Source of the DNA: CAVRGQ01 sp963720785
GTDB taxonomy: Bacteria; Actinomycetota; Acidimicrobiia; IMCC26256; DASPTH01
DNA length: 64,000 bases
Reading direction: 5' to 3'
Assembly: GCA_963720785.1 (NCBI GenBank)
Contig: CAVRGQ010000004.1
Coordinates: forward strand, 1 to 64,000
The notes under the pieces are model-generated. The model was not told where the DNA came from and ran no database searches. It saw only the letters and a program-made list of their open reading frames with translations. Shown here in pieces: positions 33,174-42,342 of this stretch (the stretch's first letter is position 1; each line of letters begins with the position of its first letter). A program made the position numbers and the translations under genes.

Positions 33174-34425
33174 CCGTCGTCGTCGGGCCGGTCGTCGGAG
33201 GGCCGGTCGTCGGAGGGTCGGTCGTCGGCGGAAGGGTGACCGGTGCGCCGGTCGTCGTCGGCGCCACGGTGGTGCTCGTGCTGCTCGCCGGGGCCGTGGT
33301 GCTGGTCGTGGGCACCGTGGTGGTCGCGGCCGAGACCGGCGGGCAGGTTCCCGCGGTGCCCCCGGGCACCGCCTCGTTCGGCATGGAGATGCGCGCCGCA
33401 CACCCGAAGTTGGAGAACACGGTGTGGCGGGTCATCGAGCTGCCGTCGGCGAACTTCGTGCTCGCGGTGACCTCCCGGATGAACCCGGCGGCGTCGATGC
33501 CGACCCGCTCCTCCGTGCCGGCGTACCCGGCCGACTGCAGCATGGCGACGGCGTCGCTGATCGCCTGGCGCTGCTCGTCGGTGAGCCCCTCACCCTCGGC
33601 CATCTTCGTGACGTCGATGGTGACGGAGTAATAGGTGACGGGGGTGCCGTCGCTCAGGGCTCCCTCGCCGTCGGTGACCGCGCTCTCGATTGCCGACGCC
33701 TCGAGCCCCAGGTAGCCGGAGTTGTTGGCGAGGCTCATCATCGAGAGCGCGCCCTGGCCGGGGCCGATGGTGCTCTCGACGAGCGACGCGAAGCCCGACA
33801 GCGACGCGCCCGCGGGTGCATCGCTCGTGCCGTCGGCCTTCAGCGTGCCCGCGCCGAACGTCCCGCCGGTGCCGTAGTTCGCGCCGCCGAGCTGCCACAC
33901 GGTGGTGCCGTTCACGAACAGCGTGACCGGCCCGATGCCGCTCACCTCCGACACGACGGTCATCGCGTACGGGTTCGTGTTGACGGTGCCGTGGCCCGAC
34001 ACGTCGGTGGGACGCGTCGACGTGCACACCATCTGCGTCTCGCCCGGCGTCGCGCCGGGCACCGGTCGGCACGCGTTCTCGGCTGCCGCCGCACCCACCT
34101 CCGAGCGGAACGTGAAGTCGAGGTCGTAACCACCCGAGTTCACCGTCGCGGCGAGCGCGGCGAGCACGGTCTGGGTGCTGTCGGTGCCGATCTCGACCTG
34201 CCTGCCGGAATCGTCGCGGGCGAGCGCGACGACGAGCGTCACCACCACGAGCGACGCGGCGACCGCCGCGGCGAGCAGTACCACGCCGGTGCGACGACGG
34301 GACCTTCGCCGGCGGGACGCGTCGGTGAGTGTGACCGGGAGGGGCGCGTCGGGCACCGGCAGGTGCGACGCGGCGTCGTCGAGCGCGCGCCGCAGCGCGT
34401 CCTCCTCGTTGCGGAACTCGTTCAT
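33154..34425 (-). CDS. membrane-anchored partner of the ECF sigma factor
   Basis: 423 residues. A short cytosolic start (MNEFRNEEDALRRALDD) precedes one TM (GVVLLAAAVAASLVVVTLVV, about 46-66), then a large outer domain with NGTTVWQLGGANY and FGCAARIS, and a Thr/Pro-rich tail. The start overlaps the sigma gene stop (ATGA), the standard arrangement of sigma and its membrane regulator. The cytosolic part lacks a clear zinc anti-sigma motif, so anti-sigma function is inferred. The outer part resembles LppX/LprG-like sensor folds. It overlaps the LysM gene by 20 bases at the 3' end. Confidence 0.65.
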   Translation of the reverse strand: MNEFRNEEDALRRALDDAASHLPVPDAPLPVTLTDASRRRRSRRRTGVVLLAAAVAASLVVVTLVVALARDDSGRQVEIGTDSTQTVLAALAATVNSGGYDLDFTFRSEVGAAAAENACRPVPGATPGETQMVCTSTRPTDVSGHGTVNTNPYAMTVVSEVSGIGPVTLFVNGTTVWQLGGANYGTGGTFGAGTLKADGTSDAPAGASLSGFASLVESTIGPGQGALSMMSLANNSGYLGLEASAIESAVTDGEGALSDGTPVTYYSVTIDVTKMAEGEGLTDEQRQAISDAVAMLQSAGYAGTEERVGIDAAGFIREVTASTKFADGSSMTRHTVFSNFGCAARISMPNEAVPGGTAGTCPPVSAATTTVPTTSTTAPASSTSTTVAPTTTGAPVTLPPTTDPPTTGPPTTGPTTTVSSPAR

Positions 34426-34971
34426 CGCTCGATTGCCTCTCTCAGCGCGGCGAGGCCGCGGTGCACGTGCGAACGGACCGTCGCCGGACGGCAGCCGAGC
34501 AACTCGGCGATCTCGACCTCGGGGCGGTCCTCGTAGTAGCGGAGCACCAGCGCGGCCCGCTGGGGGTACGGCAGGCACGCGAGCGCGTCGAGCACCACCG
34601 GGGTCTCGGGTTGCACCGTCTCGGTGACGAGGTCGGCGAAGCGGGCCTGCTCCCGCGAGGTGCGGCGGTGGTGCATGCGGCACCCGTTGACCACCGACGT
34701 GCGGAGGTACGGCGCGGGCGTGCGCACCGAGTCCCACCGCCGGTGCAACTGCACGAACGTGGTCCTGCACGACGTCTTCCGCGACCGCCCGGCTCCCGGT
34801 GAGGAGGTAGGCGAGGCGCAGGAGCCCGGCGCGCCGGTCATCCCATAGTTCTTCGAAGGTCGCGCCGGTGTCGGCGGCCTCGACCGGTTCGACAGAATCG
34901 AAAGATTCGACAGAATCGACAGATTCGGTGGGCTCGACCGCCTCCGTGACCATCAGCGCTTCGCCCCCCAT
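34422..34971 (-). CDS. ECF (SigE-type) RNA polymerase sigma factor (frameshifted)
   Basis: About 182 residues. After an acidic extension, FEELWDDRRAGLLRLAYLLTG and AEDVVQ form region 2; after a frame break near 34765 TFVQLHRRWDSVRTPAPYLR continues it. Region 4 is PYPQRAALVLRYYEDRPEVE and AELLGCRPATVRSHVHRGLA. It should direct RNA polymerase to a small regulon, probably including its own operon. Start at ATG 34971 or 34953. The N-terminal extension holds short Val-Glu/Asp-Ser repeats. The stop overlaps the partner gene. Confidence 0.8.
34888..34919 (-). repeat. 18-base-period direct repeat in the sigma extension
   Basis: TTCGACAGAATCGA occurs twice, at 34888-34901 and 34906-34919, with degenerate copies on both sides. 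It encodes the acidic VDSVES-type repeat at the start of the sigma factor and is less GC-rich than its surroundings. Confidence 0.6.
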
Positions 34972-35025
34972 GGCTGCTTCCACGACATCCAGATGCCGCC
35001 GACCGCCAGATCGTTGCACGAGTTC

Positions 35026-35049
35026 CGGGAATTCCCGCTCCGGTACGCT
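35026..35049 (+). promoter_or_regulatory. palindrome and -10 box before the TMEM175-type gene
   Basis: CGGGAATTCCCG (35026-35037) is a perfect 12-base palindrome between the divergent sigma and channel genes. TACGCT at 35044-35049 lies seven bases before the GTG at 35057, fitting leaderless transcription. The palindrome could be a regulator site for either gene. Confidence 0.5.
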
Positions 35050-35056
35050 GCGGCCG

Positions 35057-35770
35057 GTGGCCGACACGAACTTCCCCCACACGCGACCGAGCCTGACCAC
35101 GCGTCGGCTCGAGGCGTTGAGCGACGGCGTCATCGCGATCGCGGCGACGCTGCTCGTCCTCGAGATCAAGAACGTGCCCCTCGGGACGAAGTCGCTGACC
35201 GACTCGCTGCTGAACCGTTGGCCGTCCTACCTCGGCTACCTGATCTCGTTCGTGGTGATCGGCCTGATCTGGGTCGCCCACCACGGCATGTTCGAGCGCG
35301 TGCACGCGGTCGACCGCCAGCTGCTGTTCCTGAACCTCGGTCTGCTGCTCCTCGTCGGGTTCATCCCGTTCCCCACCGAGATCCTGGCGACCTTCATCCG
35401 GGAGGGTGGCACCGACGCGTCGGTGGCGGCCGCGTTCTACAGCCTGGTGATGACGTTGATCGGCGTGGTGTTCACCCTGCAGTGGTGGCACCTGGTGAAC
35501 CATCCGCACCTCATGGTCGACACCGTCACCGAGAAGCAGCTGCGCCGCTCGCTGCGCATGTCGTCGGTGAGCCCGATCGTCTACGGCATCAGCATCCCGC
35601 TCGCGTTCGTGAGCCCGTGGATCTGCGTGATCGTGTACATCGGCCTGTCCGCGTACTTCGCCCGGGGTCCGTCGGCCCGCGCCCTCATCGCCCTGCAGCG
35701 CGTGGCCGACGAAGCGGCCGGTGTCGTGCCGCCTCCCGAGCTGGGCGCCGACTCCGACGACACCGCCTGA
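35057..35770 (+). CDS. TMEM175 family potassium channel-like protein
   Basis: 237 residues from GTG 35057. RRLEALSDGVIAIAATLLVLE is the conserved first helix of the family (DUF1211), whose (F/L)SD motif lines the pore. Six hydrophobic segments follow (for example YLGYLISFVVIGLIWVAHHG). Bacterial members are K+-leak channels. The FSD Phe is Leu here, a common change. It is divergent from the sigma factor. Confidence 0.85.
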   Translation: MADTNFPHTRPSLTTRRLEALSDGVIAIAATLLVLEIKNVPLGTKSLTDSLLNRWPSYLGYLISFVVIGLIWVAHHGMFERVHAVDRQLLFLNLGLLLLVGFIPFPTEILATFIREGGTDASVAAAFYSLVMTLIGVVFTLQWWHLVNHPHLMVDTVTEKQLRRSLRMSSVSPIVYGISIPLAFVSPWICVIVYIGLSAYFARGPSARALIALQRVADEAAGVVPPPELGADSDDTA

Positions 35771-35782
35771 CGCGCTGATCCG

Positions 35783-37985
35783 TCAGGGATCGAGCAGCGG
35801 GCCGGGCTCGCGCGCCTCGCGCGTGGCGTAGAAGTCGCGGATCGCGCGCCACGCCTCCTCACCGGTGTCGACCATCACGGTGAGCTGCGCGTCGGGGGCC
35901 GCGATGAACCCGTTCTCGCGGAGGAACTCCACCGGGTACACGTGCGACCAGTAGTCGCGTCCGACGAGCACCACCGGGATGTGGCGCATCTTCCCCGTCT
36001 GCATCAGCGTGAGCGACTCGAAGAACTCGTCGAGCGTTCCGTAGCCGCCGGGGAACAGCACCAAGGCGACGGCGCGTTCGAGGAAGTGCATCTTGCGCAG
36101 GCCGAAGTAGCGGAACTGGAACGTGAGCTCGGGCGTGAGGTACGAGTTGGGCAGCTGTTCGTGGCCCAGCGTGATGTTGAGGCCGATCGCCCTCGCGCCC
36201 GCCTCGTAGGCACCACGGCTGGCGGCCTCCATGATCCCGGGCCCTCCGCCGGTCATCACGATGGCGCGGTGCACGCCGTCGTAGTGGCCCGCGCCGACGA
36301 GATGGCCGAGCGTGCGCGCCTCCTCGTAGTACGGCGCCCAGGCGGTGGCGGTGGCGTTGGGGTGCTCGGACCCGCCGTCGTGGGACGCGGGGACGTGGGC
36401 TCCACCGAACACCGCGACCACCGAGTCGATGCCCTCACGACGCAACGCGAGATCCACTTTCAGGTGCTCGAGCATGAGGCGCGTCGAGCGCAGGTCGTCG
36501 GAGAGGAGGAGGTCGGGGTCGAGATCGGCGCGGCGATACGACGGGCTGGCCTGGATCGCCGCGAGGCGCGCGCCAAGTTCGTCGACCTGGTCGGGCGCGG
36601 GCTGGGGCGTTGCGGGAGCGGGCGCGGCCACCAACGTGAGCTTCATGCCGTCGGTGACGACCTCGCACGGGAGGCCGAGTTCGTCGTCGATCCGCCGGCG
36701 GAGGGCCTCGCTCGCCTCGGGCTCACCGTGGTTGAGCAGCACGCCCTGGGGCCGGGGATCGAGCGAGCACACCCAGTCGATCAGCTCCTGCTGGTCCGCG
36801 TGCGCCGACATCATGTCGAGATGCTCGACGCGACAGCGCACGGGCACGTACTCGCCGTGCACCTTCACGCGTCGCTCGCCTGCGAGCAGCAGCGCGCCGC
36901 GGGTTCCCGCGGCCTGGTAGCCGACGAGGATCACGGTGTTGCGCGGGTTCGGCGCGAGCCGGTGGAAGTGGTGCAGCACGCGCCCGCCGCTCAACATGCC
37001 CGCGGCCGACACGATCACGCACGGCTCGTTACTCCGGTTGAGCGCCTTCGACTCCTCCACCGTCACCACGTGGCGCGCCATCTGGTCGAGCGCGTGCACC
37101 TCGTCGGCCGTGAGGTGGTGGTCGTCGGGATGGTCGAGATAGGCGCGCGTCGCGCGGATCGCCATGGGGCTGTCGAGGTACACCGGGACGTCGGGGATCG
37201 CACCCGACTCGCGCAGGTGCCACAGAGCGATCAGCACCGACTGCGAGCGGCCGACCGCGAACGCGGGGATGAGCACGATGCCGTCACGCATCACGGTGTT
37301 GCGCACGATCTCGCCGATGGCCTCCACCGGGTCGACGGCCGCGTGACGCCGCTCGCCGTACGTGGACTCGAGCACGAGCGTGTCGGCGGTGAGCGCGCTC
37401 GACGGCGCGCGGCATCACGAGATCGTCCGGACGGCCGAGGTCACCCGAGAACAACACCGACGTGCCATCCGCGGCGAGGCGCACCACCGACGCACCGAGG
37501 ATGTGCCCGGCGGACGCGTACTCCATCGTGAGACCGGGGCCGAGTTCGAGCTCCACGCCGGCGGGGAGCGGGGTGAGCAACTCCAGCGCGGCCTCAGCCT
37601 CCGCTTCGGTGTAGAGCGGGCGCGGCGGACGGTGCTTCGAGTAGCCGCGCCGCTCGGCATAGGCGGCGTCCTCCTCCTGGAGGCGGCCGCTGTCGGGCCA
37701 GAGCACCTCGCACAGCGCGATGGTGCCGGGCGACGCGTACACCGGGCCCCGGAAGCCCCGCCGGGCGAAGTTGGGCACCGCGCCGGAGTGGTCGAGGTGC
37801 GCGTGGGTGAGCACGATGGCGTCGAGGTTGCGGGGCTCGAGGAACATCGGGTCCCAGTTGCGCCGGCGCAGGTGCCGCAGACCCTGGAACAGGCCGCAGT
37901 CGACCAGCACCAGCGAGTCGCCGGCCCGCACCAGCGTCTTCGAGCCGGTCACCGTGCCGGCACCACCGAGGAATTCGAGCTCCAC
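35783..37985 (-). CDS. MBL/beta-CASP ribonuclease fused to a LOG-family domain (frameshifted)
   Basis: About 734 residues. Residues 1-~450: metallo-beta-lactamase fold with THAHLDHSGAVP zinc motif, beta-CASP part (YLDSPMAI, PCVIVSAAGMLSGGR) and RNA-specificity tail (HADQQELIDWV), as in archaeal CPSF-like nucleases. A frame break lies near 37405. After a Pro-rich linker, residues about 500-734 form a LOG/lysine-decarboxylase-like Rossmann domain: VMTGGGPGIMEAASRGAYEA and FPGGYGTLDEFFESLT, the PGGxGT-E motif of nucleotide phosphoribohydrolases. The join between domains is in one frame with no stop. Confidence 0.8.
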
Positions 37986-38075
37986 CCCTGGATCATCGGC
38001 CGCGGGGCCCGGCGGCGCCAGGGACGGACGCCCTATTGCCTCCCGGACTACCGGACCTGCGCTCCTGGACCTGGC

Positions 38076-38891
38076 CTATTGCACCTGGGCGGTCTGCCAG
38101 AAGGCGGGGTTGGGGCGCATCGACATCTCCTGCATCAGCGTGATCGCCACCGCGCCGGTGTGGGAGGTGATCGTGCCCCGGTACAACGCCCGGGCGTTCG
38201 CGTTCACGACGGGCTGCAAATCGTTCCAGCACCACTCGTCGGCGCGCACATGCTGGTGGAACCACGCGGCATGATCGAGGCTCGGCCCACCCGGCGGGAT
38301 GTCACCGTCGCCGATCCCGGCGAAACCGCTTCCCATGTCGCTCATGTAGGCGAGGGCGCACGCGTGCACCATCGGATCGTCGGGGAGGCGGTCGAAGGTG
38401 CGGCCCCAGAACGTCTGCGGCGGCCGCCACGGAAAGCCGGGCTCGAGCTCGGGGTACCGCTGCGTCGCGATGTTGGCCATGGCGTTCTTGATCGGTTCGA
38501 GGATCACCGCGTCGTCGCCGGGCGCGGGTGGCACATCGAGCCACGCGCCCGGGTCATCGGGGGTGTCGGACAACTCGGCGGCGCGGAAGCGTGCGCGCAT
38601 CGAGAACACCTCTCGCTCACCCTGGTGCACCCGCATGCCGCGCAACACGCCGTGCTCGTCCTCCTCGAGGCGCTCGACCGACACGTGGAGCGGCTCGGCC
38701 GCGGCGCCCGGGCGTTCGAAGTAGGCGTGGAGCGACCAGGGCAGCAGACCGTCGTCGACGGTGAGCCCCGCGCACCACAGCGACTGCGCGACGGCCTGCC
38801 CACCGAAGAGTGCGTCGTGGAGCGGCTTCGCCATGCCGGGCGCGACGAAGCGGTCGGGCGCGACCTCGGTGACGTCGAACAGCTCCAGCAC
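38076..38891 (-). CDS. tesB: acyl-CoA thioesterase II
   Basis: 271 residues from GTG 38891. Double hot-dog fold hydrolysing acyl-CoA. PLHDALFGGQAVAQSLWCAG opens the first domain, WSLHAYFERPG follows; the second has PSLDHAAWFHQHV (catalytic Asp) and ITSHTGAVAITLMQEM. The length is normal for TesB. It is divergent from the P450 gene by about 100 bases, in keeping with lipid or steroid metabolism. Confidence 0.85.
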   Translation of the reverse strand: MLELFDVTEVAPDRFVAPGMAKPLHDALFGGQAVAQSLWCAGLTVDDGLLPWSLHAYFERPGAAAEPLHVSVERLEEDEHGVLRGMRVHQGEREVFSMRARFRAAELSDTPDDPGAWLDVPPAPGDDAVILEPIKNAMANIATQRYPELEPGFPWRPPQTFWGRTFDRLPDDPMVHACALAYMSDMGSGFAGIGDGDIPPGGPSLDHAAWFHQHVRADEWCWNDLQPVVNANARALYRGTITSHTGAVAITLMQEMSMRPNPAFWQTAQVQ

Positions 38892-38990
38892 AGAGGCGGA
38901 CCCTAGGCCACGTCCCCGGCGCGACTCCCCCGTGATCGGGCAACATGGTGGCGCACGCCTGCAGCCGCCGGGCGTCAAGGGGGACCACAC

Positions 38991-40205
38991 GTGCCGACCA
39001 CGATCGACATCTACGACCCGGACCTCTACGTCGAGGGGCCCATCCACGAGATCTTCACCGAGCTGCGCCGCACCGATCCGGTGCACTGGCAGGACATGCC
39101 CGGCGAGCCCGGCTACTGGGCCGTCCTCAAGCACGAGGACCTGCGCACCGTTGCCAAGCACCCCGAGATCTTCTCGGCCGAGGTCGGCGGCGTCGTGCTC
39201 GAGGACATGGCGCCCGAGCGTCTCGCCGAGACCCGCAACATGCTCCTGATGATGGACCCGCCGCGCCACAACGCGTTCCGCCAGCCGATGGCCGATCCGT
39301 TCAAGGCGCGCGTCATCAACGGGATGGAGGGGCGCATCCGCGCGATGTGCCGCGCGATCTTCGACCAGGTCGACACCGGCGGTGGGAGCGGCGCCGACGT
39401 GGAGTTCGTCCACGACGTCGCGGGCAACCTGCCGAGCCAGGTGGTCGGTGAGCTGGTGGGCATCCCGAGCGACGACTGGGCGCAGATCCGCCGCTGGGCG
39501 GAGATGTCGACGAGCAGCCAGGACACCGAGATCGTCGGCGACAGCTACGTGACCGCCGACGGCAACGTGGAGATGGCGATCTACGCGATGCAGTTCGCGG
39601 CGCAGCGCCGCACCGAGGAGCCGAAGGAAGACCTCACGTCGTTGATCCTCGCCGGCAACTTCGGCGGCAACGCGATGACCGACATCGAGTTCGGCAGCTT
39701 CTTCGTGCAGCTCGTGACCGCGGGCAACGACACCACCAAGACGATGTTGTCGTCGGGGCTCGAAGCGCTGCTCATGCACCCCGACCAGCTCGCCGAGCTG
39801 CGCGCCGACCGTTCACTCATCCCCGGCGCGGTCGAGGAGATCCTGCGCTGGGCGAACCCGCTGCACTACTTCCGGCGCACCACGCTGCAGGACACCGAGC
39901 TCAACGGCGTGGAGATCAAGCAAGGCGACAAGGTCGCGATGTACTACACGTCGGCGAACCGCGACGAGGACGTGTTCGACGACGCGCAGGCCTTCGACAT
40001 CCACCGCTCACCGAACCACCACCTGTCGTTCGGCATCGCGCAGCACTTCTGCCTCGGCGTGCACCTGGCGCGACTCGAAGGTCGCATCTTCTTCGAGGAG
40101 CTGCTCGACACCTTCCCGGTGATCGAGCAGACCGGCCCGTCGCGCCGCGTCCGGTCCAACCTCAACAACGGCCTGAAGACGCTCCCGATCCACCTGGAGC
40201 GCTGA
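38991..40205 (+). CDS. cytochrome P450
   Basis: 404 residues. Heme-thiolate monooxygenase: I-helix LVTAGNDTTKTM, K-helix EEILR, and heme loop LSFGIAQHFCLGVHLARLEG with Cys about 354. In the loop the usual Gly of FxxGxxxCxG is Ala. Overall it resembles CYP125/CYP142-type sterol or fatty-acid hydroxylases of actinobacteria, though the exact family cannot be fixed by eye. TesB and HSL-type hydrolase neighbours suggest lipid turnover. ATG 38991 follows AAGGGGG. Confidence 0.9.
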   Translation: MPTTIDIYDPDLYVEGPIHEIFTELRRTDPVHWQDMPGEPGYWAVLKHEDLRTVAKHPEIFSAEVGGVVLEDMAPERLAETRNMLLMMDPPRHNAFRQPMADPFKARVINGMEGRIRAMCRAIFDQVDTGGGSGADVEFVHDVAGNLPSQVVGELVGIPSDDWAQIRRWAEMSTSSQDTEIVGDSYVTADGNVEMAIYAMQFAAQRRTEEPKEDLTSLILAGNFGGNAMTDIEFGSFFVQLVTAGNDTTKTMLSSGLEALLMHPDQLAELRADRSLIPGAVEEILRWANPLHYFRRTTLQDTELNGVEIKQGDKVAMYYTSANRDEDVFDDAQAFDIHRSPNHHLSFGIAQHFCLGVHLARLEGRIFFEELLDTFPVIEQTGPSRRVRSNLNNGLKTLPIHLER

Positions 40206-40206
40206 A

Positions 40207-40231
40207 ACCCACCTCCTCTGTGGGGGCGGGT
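40207..40231. terminator. weak hairpin between convergent genes
   Basis: ACCCACC (40207-40213) pairs with GGCGGGT (40225-40231) with one mismatch, directly after the P450 stop and touching the stop of the convergent hydrolase. No U-tract. Confidence 0.25.
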
Positions 40232-41227
40232 CAGCTGAGGTGACTTGCGAGGAACTTGCGCACCTCCACGGCGACCTCGATGTCCTCCGGGGCGCCGCCG
40301 AACCCGCCGTGCGGCATCGCCTCCCACACGTGCAGCTCGGCGGGCACGTCGGCGGCGCGCAACTTGCGGTGCATCCGCGCCGCATTGGACAAGAAGAGGT
40401 CACGCGTCCCCGCCTGGATGAGCGTGGGCGGGAAGTGCGACACGTCGCCGAAGAGCGGGGACAGGTAGGGATGGGTGAGGTCGTGGCCGTCGGCGTAGAG
40501 GGCGATGGTGTCGGTGAGCCGCTGCACGAGCACGACGTCGACCCCGCGGAGCACGTCGAACGAATCGCCCGACTCGGTGAGGTCGAGCTCCGGCGTGAAC
40601 AGCATCGCCGCTGCGGGCATCGGCAGCCCTTCGTCGTGGGCGCGCAGGAGCAGCGCGGCGACGAGGTTGCCACCTGCCGAACCGCCGTCGATCACGATGC
40701 GCGACGCGGGCCACCGCTCGAGCAGCGCGCGGTACACCGCGAGGCAGTCGTCGAGCGCGGCCGGGTACGGGTGGTCGGGCGCCATGCGGTAGTCGACCGC
40801 GAAGGTGTGCAGCCCGGCACGCGCCGCGGCCGACATGCCCATCAGGCGACAGGCCTCGCCACCGCCGGCAACGAGCGCGCCGCCGTGGATGTCGTAGAGG
40901 ATCGGCGCGTCGTCGGATCCGTCGGCACCTTCGGGCACGATCTCGAACACCGGGACGCCCGCGATCTCGCGCAACTCGCACTCACCCCGGGGTGCGCGAC
41001 CGGCGAACATCGACGCGATGTGCTCGTCGACCATCGCGTTCGCGTGCGCGCCACGCGTCCTTGTCGTCGAGCGGCGGCGCGGCGACCGGGTTCGCGAGCG
41101 TCGCGTGCACCACGGGCACCGCGGCGCGCAACGAGGCCTGGGCCTGCTCGCTGATCGACGTCGGCACCCGGATCTCGCGATCCAGGTGCAGCACACCGTC
41201 GTTGGTCACCGCGTCGTCGTTGCTCAT
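40231..41227 (-). CDS. HSL-family alpha/beta hydrolase (frameshifted)
   Basis: About 331 residues from ATG 41227, frame break near 41055. LYDIHGGALVAGGGE holds the oxyanion HGG motif, VIDGGSAGGNLVAALLL the nucleophile (GGSAGG rather than GDSAGG), QAGTRDLFLSNA the acid and MPHGGFGGAPED the catalytic His. Esterase/lipase of the hormone-sensitive lipase group. It follows its own TetR-type gene by 34 bases and may be under its control. Confidence 0.8.
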
Positions 41228-41261
41228 CGCTCGTCTCCCCTGTGGCGGACGAGCGCGGAGA

Positions 41262-41942
41262 CTAGGTGTTCGACACCAGCGCTGTCGACGCGGCCGCGGC
41301 CTCGGCGGCCACGGTGGTCGCGATCGCGGGCGGTTCGGCGAGGAGGAAGGCGGTGACCGCGTTGATCATGTCGGCGTAGAAGACCTCACCCGGCAGCAAC
41401 CCCTCGACGCCGTCCTCCTGCTGGGTGGCGTGCGAGCTCACGGCCTGGAGCAGCAGCCGGAAGCCGGCGCGCAGCCGGCTCACGCGGATCGCGAGCGGCA
41501 GCTGGTCCATGGCGTCGACGAGGTAACGGGCGAGACGGCGGCCGGCGGAGCCGTGCTCGTCGTCGAGACTCCACATGATGTCGGCGAGGGGCTGGTGGGC
41601 CGGCGCCTGCATGATGAACCGCAGGAAATTGGTGTATTCCGGGAGGAGCTCCACGAGCGGGTACACCCCGCACTCCAGGAGCGCGTGCACGTCGCCGAGG
41701 CGGCCTTCGGCCTCGAGCGCGTCGAGCATCTCGTTGCGCCGGCGGTTGGGCTCGATCGTGCGGTGCTCGAGGATGGCCTTCATGAGGCCCCGCTTGGTGG
41801 AGAAGTGGTACTGGACCACTGCGGGGTTGCGCTGGCCCGCGGACTCCGCGATCTGGCGGAGGGAGACGGCGTCGATGCCGTGCCGGCCGTAGAGGTCTTC
41901 GGCAGTGGTGATGAGGAGTACCGGGGTGTCCCGCTTCGTCAT
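41262..41942 (-). CDS. TetR/AcrR family transcriptional regulator
   Basis: 226 residues. The N-terminal helix-turn-helix is LYGRHGIDAVSLRQIAESAG followed by PAVVQYHFSTKRGLMKAIL. The C-terminal part is the ligand and dimer domain (LLPEYTNFLRFIMQAP). Such proteins repress nearby genes until a small ligand binds. The adjacent hydrolase and itself are the likely targets. AT-rich repeats precede its start. Confidence 0.85.
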   Translation of the reverse strand: MTKRDTPVLLITTAEDLYGRHGIDAVSLRQIAESAGQRNPAVVQYHFSTKRGLMKAILEHRTIEPNRRRNEMLDALEAEGRLGDVHALLECGVYPLVELLPEYTNFLRFIMQAPAHQPLADIMWSLDDEHGSAGRRLARYLVDAMDQLPLAIRVSRLRAGFRLLLQAVSSHATQQEDGVEGLLPGEVFYADMINAVTAFLLAEPPAIATTVAAEAAAASTALVSNT

Positions 41943-41979
41943 GGCGTGAGATTACGTGGTCCAACGCCCGCGCGGAACG

Positions 41980-41997
41980 ATTTTGTACCTAATTTTG
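41980..41997 (-). promoter_or_regulatory. AT-rich direct repeat upstream of tetR
   Basis: ATTTTG occurs at 41980-41985 and 41992-41997, 12 bases apart, within the only AT-rich patch of the region, about 40 bases before the regulator's start. It could be the promoter core or operator; on the minus strand the pair reads CAAAAT. Confidence 0.35.
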
Positions 41998-42041
41998 GAG
42001 AGGTTGCACATACAACATTCGAGACGGCACCGACTCCGCGG

Positions 42042-42320
42042 TCACCCGGCGAACGGTTCGAGGCCCAGACGGGCCCGCACCTCGGGGCGGCGCAGCGGCG
42101 GCATCGACTTCGGCGGTTGCCGGCGCGCGGGCACCTCCTGCAGCAACGCCTCGGTGATGTCGGCGATGTCGCGCGCCGCCTGCTCCATCGTCGCGGCGAG
42201 CACGAGGTTCGGCTTGGTCACCCCGGTGACCTTGCGCACGTACTGGGCGGCGGCGGCCTCGATCTCCTGACGGGTCGCAGGCGGCTCGAGCCCTCGCAGT
42301 TCGGTGATGTTCCGGCACAT
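42042..42320 (-). CDS. DUF2277 family protein
   Basis: 92 residues. MCRNITELRGLEPPATRQEI, then AAAAQYVRKVTGVTKPN and IADITEALLQEV match DUF2277, a small conserved protein of unknown function whose hallmark is the MCRNI start. Full length and intact. It sits 22 bases after the USP gene on the same strand... reading order USP then DUF2277, so they may be co-transcribed. Confidence 0.85.
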   Translation of the reverse strand: MCRNITELRGLEPPATRQEIEAAAAQYVRKVTGVTKPNLVLAATMEQAARDIADITEALLQEVPARRQPPKSMPPLRRPEVRARLGLEPFAG

Positions 42321-42342
42321 GCCGTCAATCGTAGGGAGCAGA

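Noticed and set aside
33181..33240. GGTCGTCGGAGGGCCGGTC-type short repeats
   Set aside because: They encode the Thr/Pro-rich tail (PPTTDPPTTGPPTTG) of the minus-strand membrane protein; an ordinary low-complexity coding repeat.
35026..35037. CGGGAATTCCCG as a phage attachment or integration site
   Set aside because: A short palindrome between divergent promoters with no integrase or flanking repeats; regulatory use is likelier.
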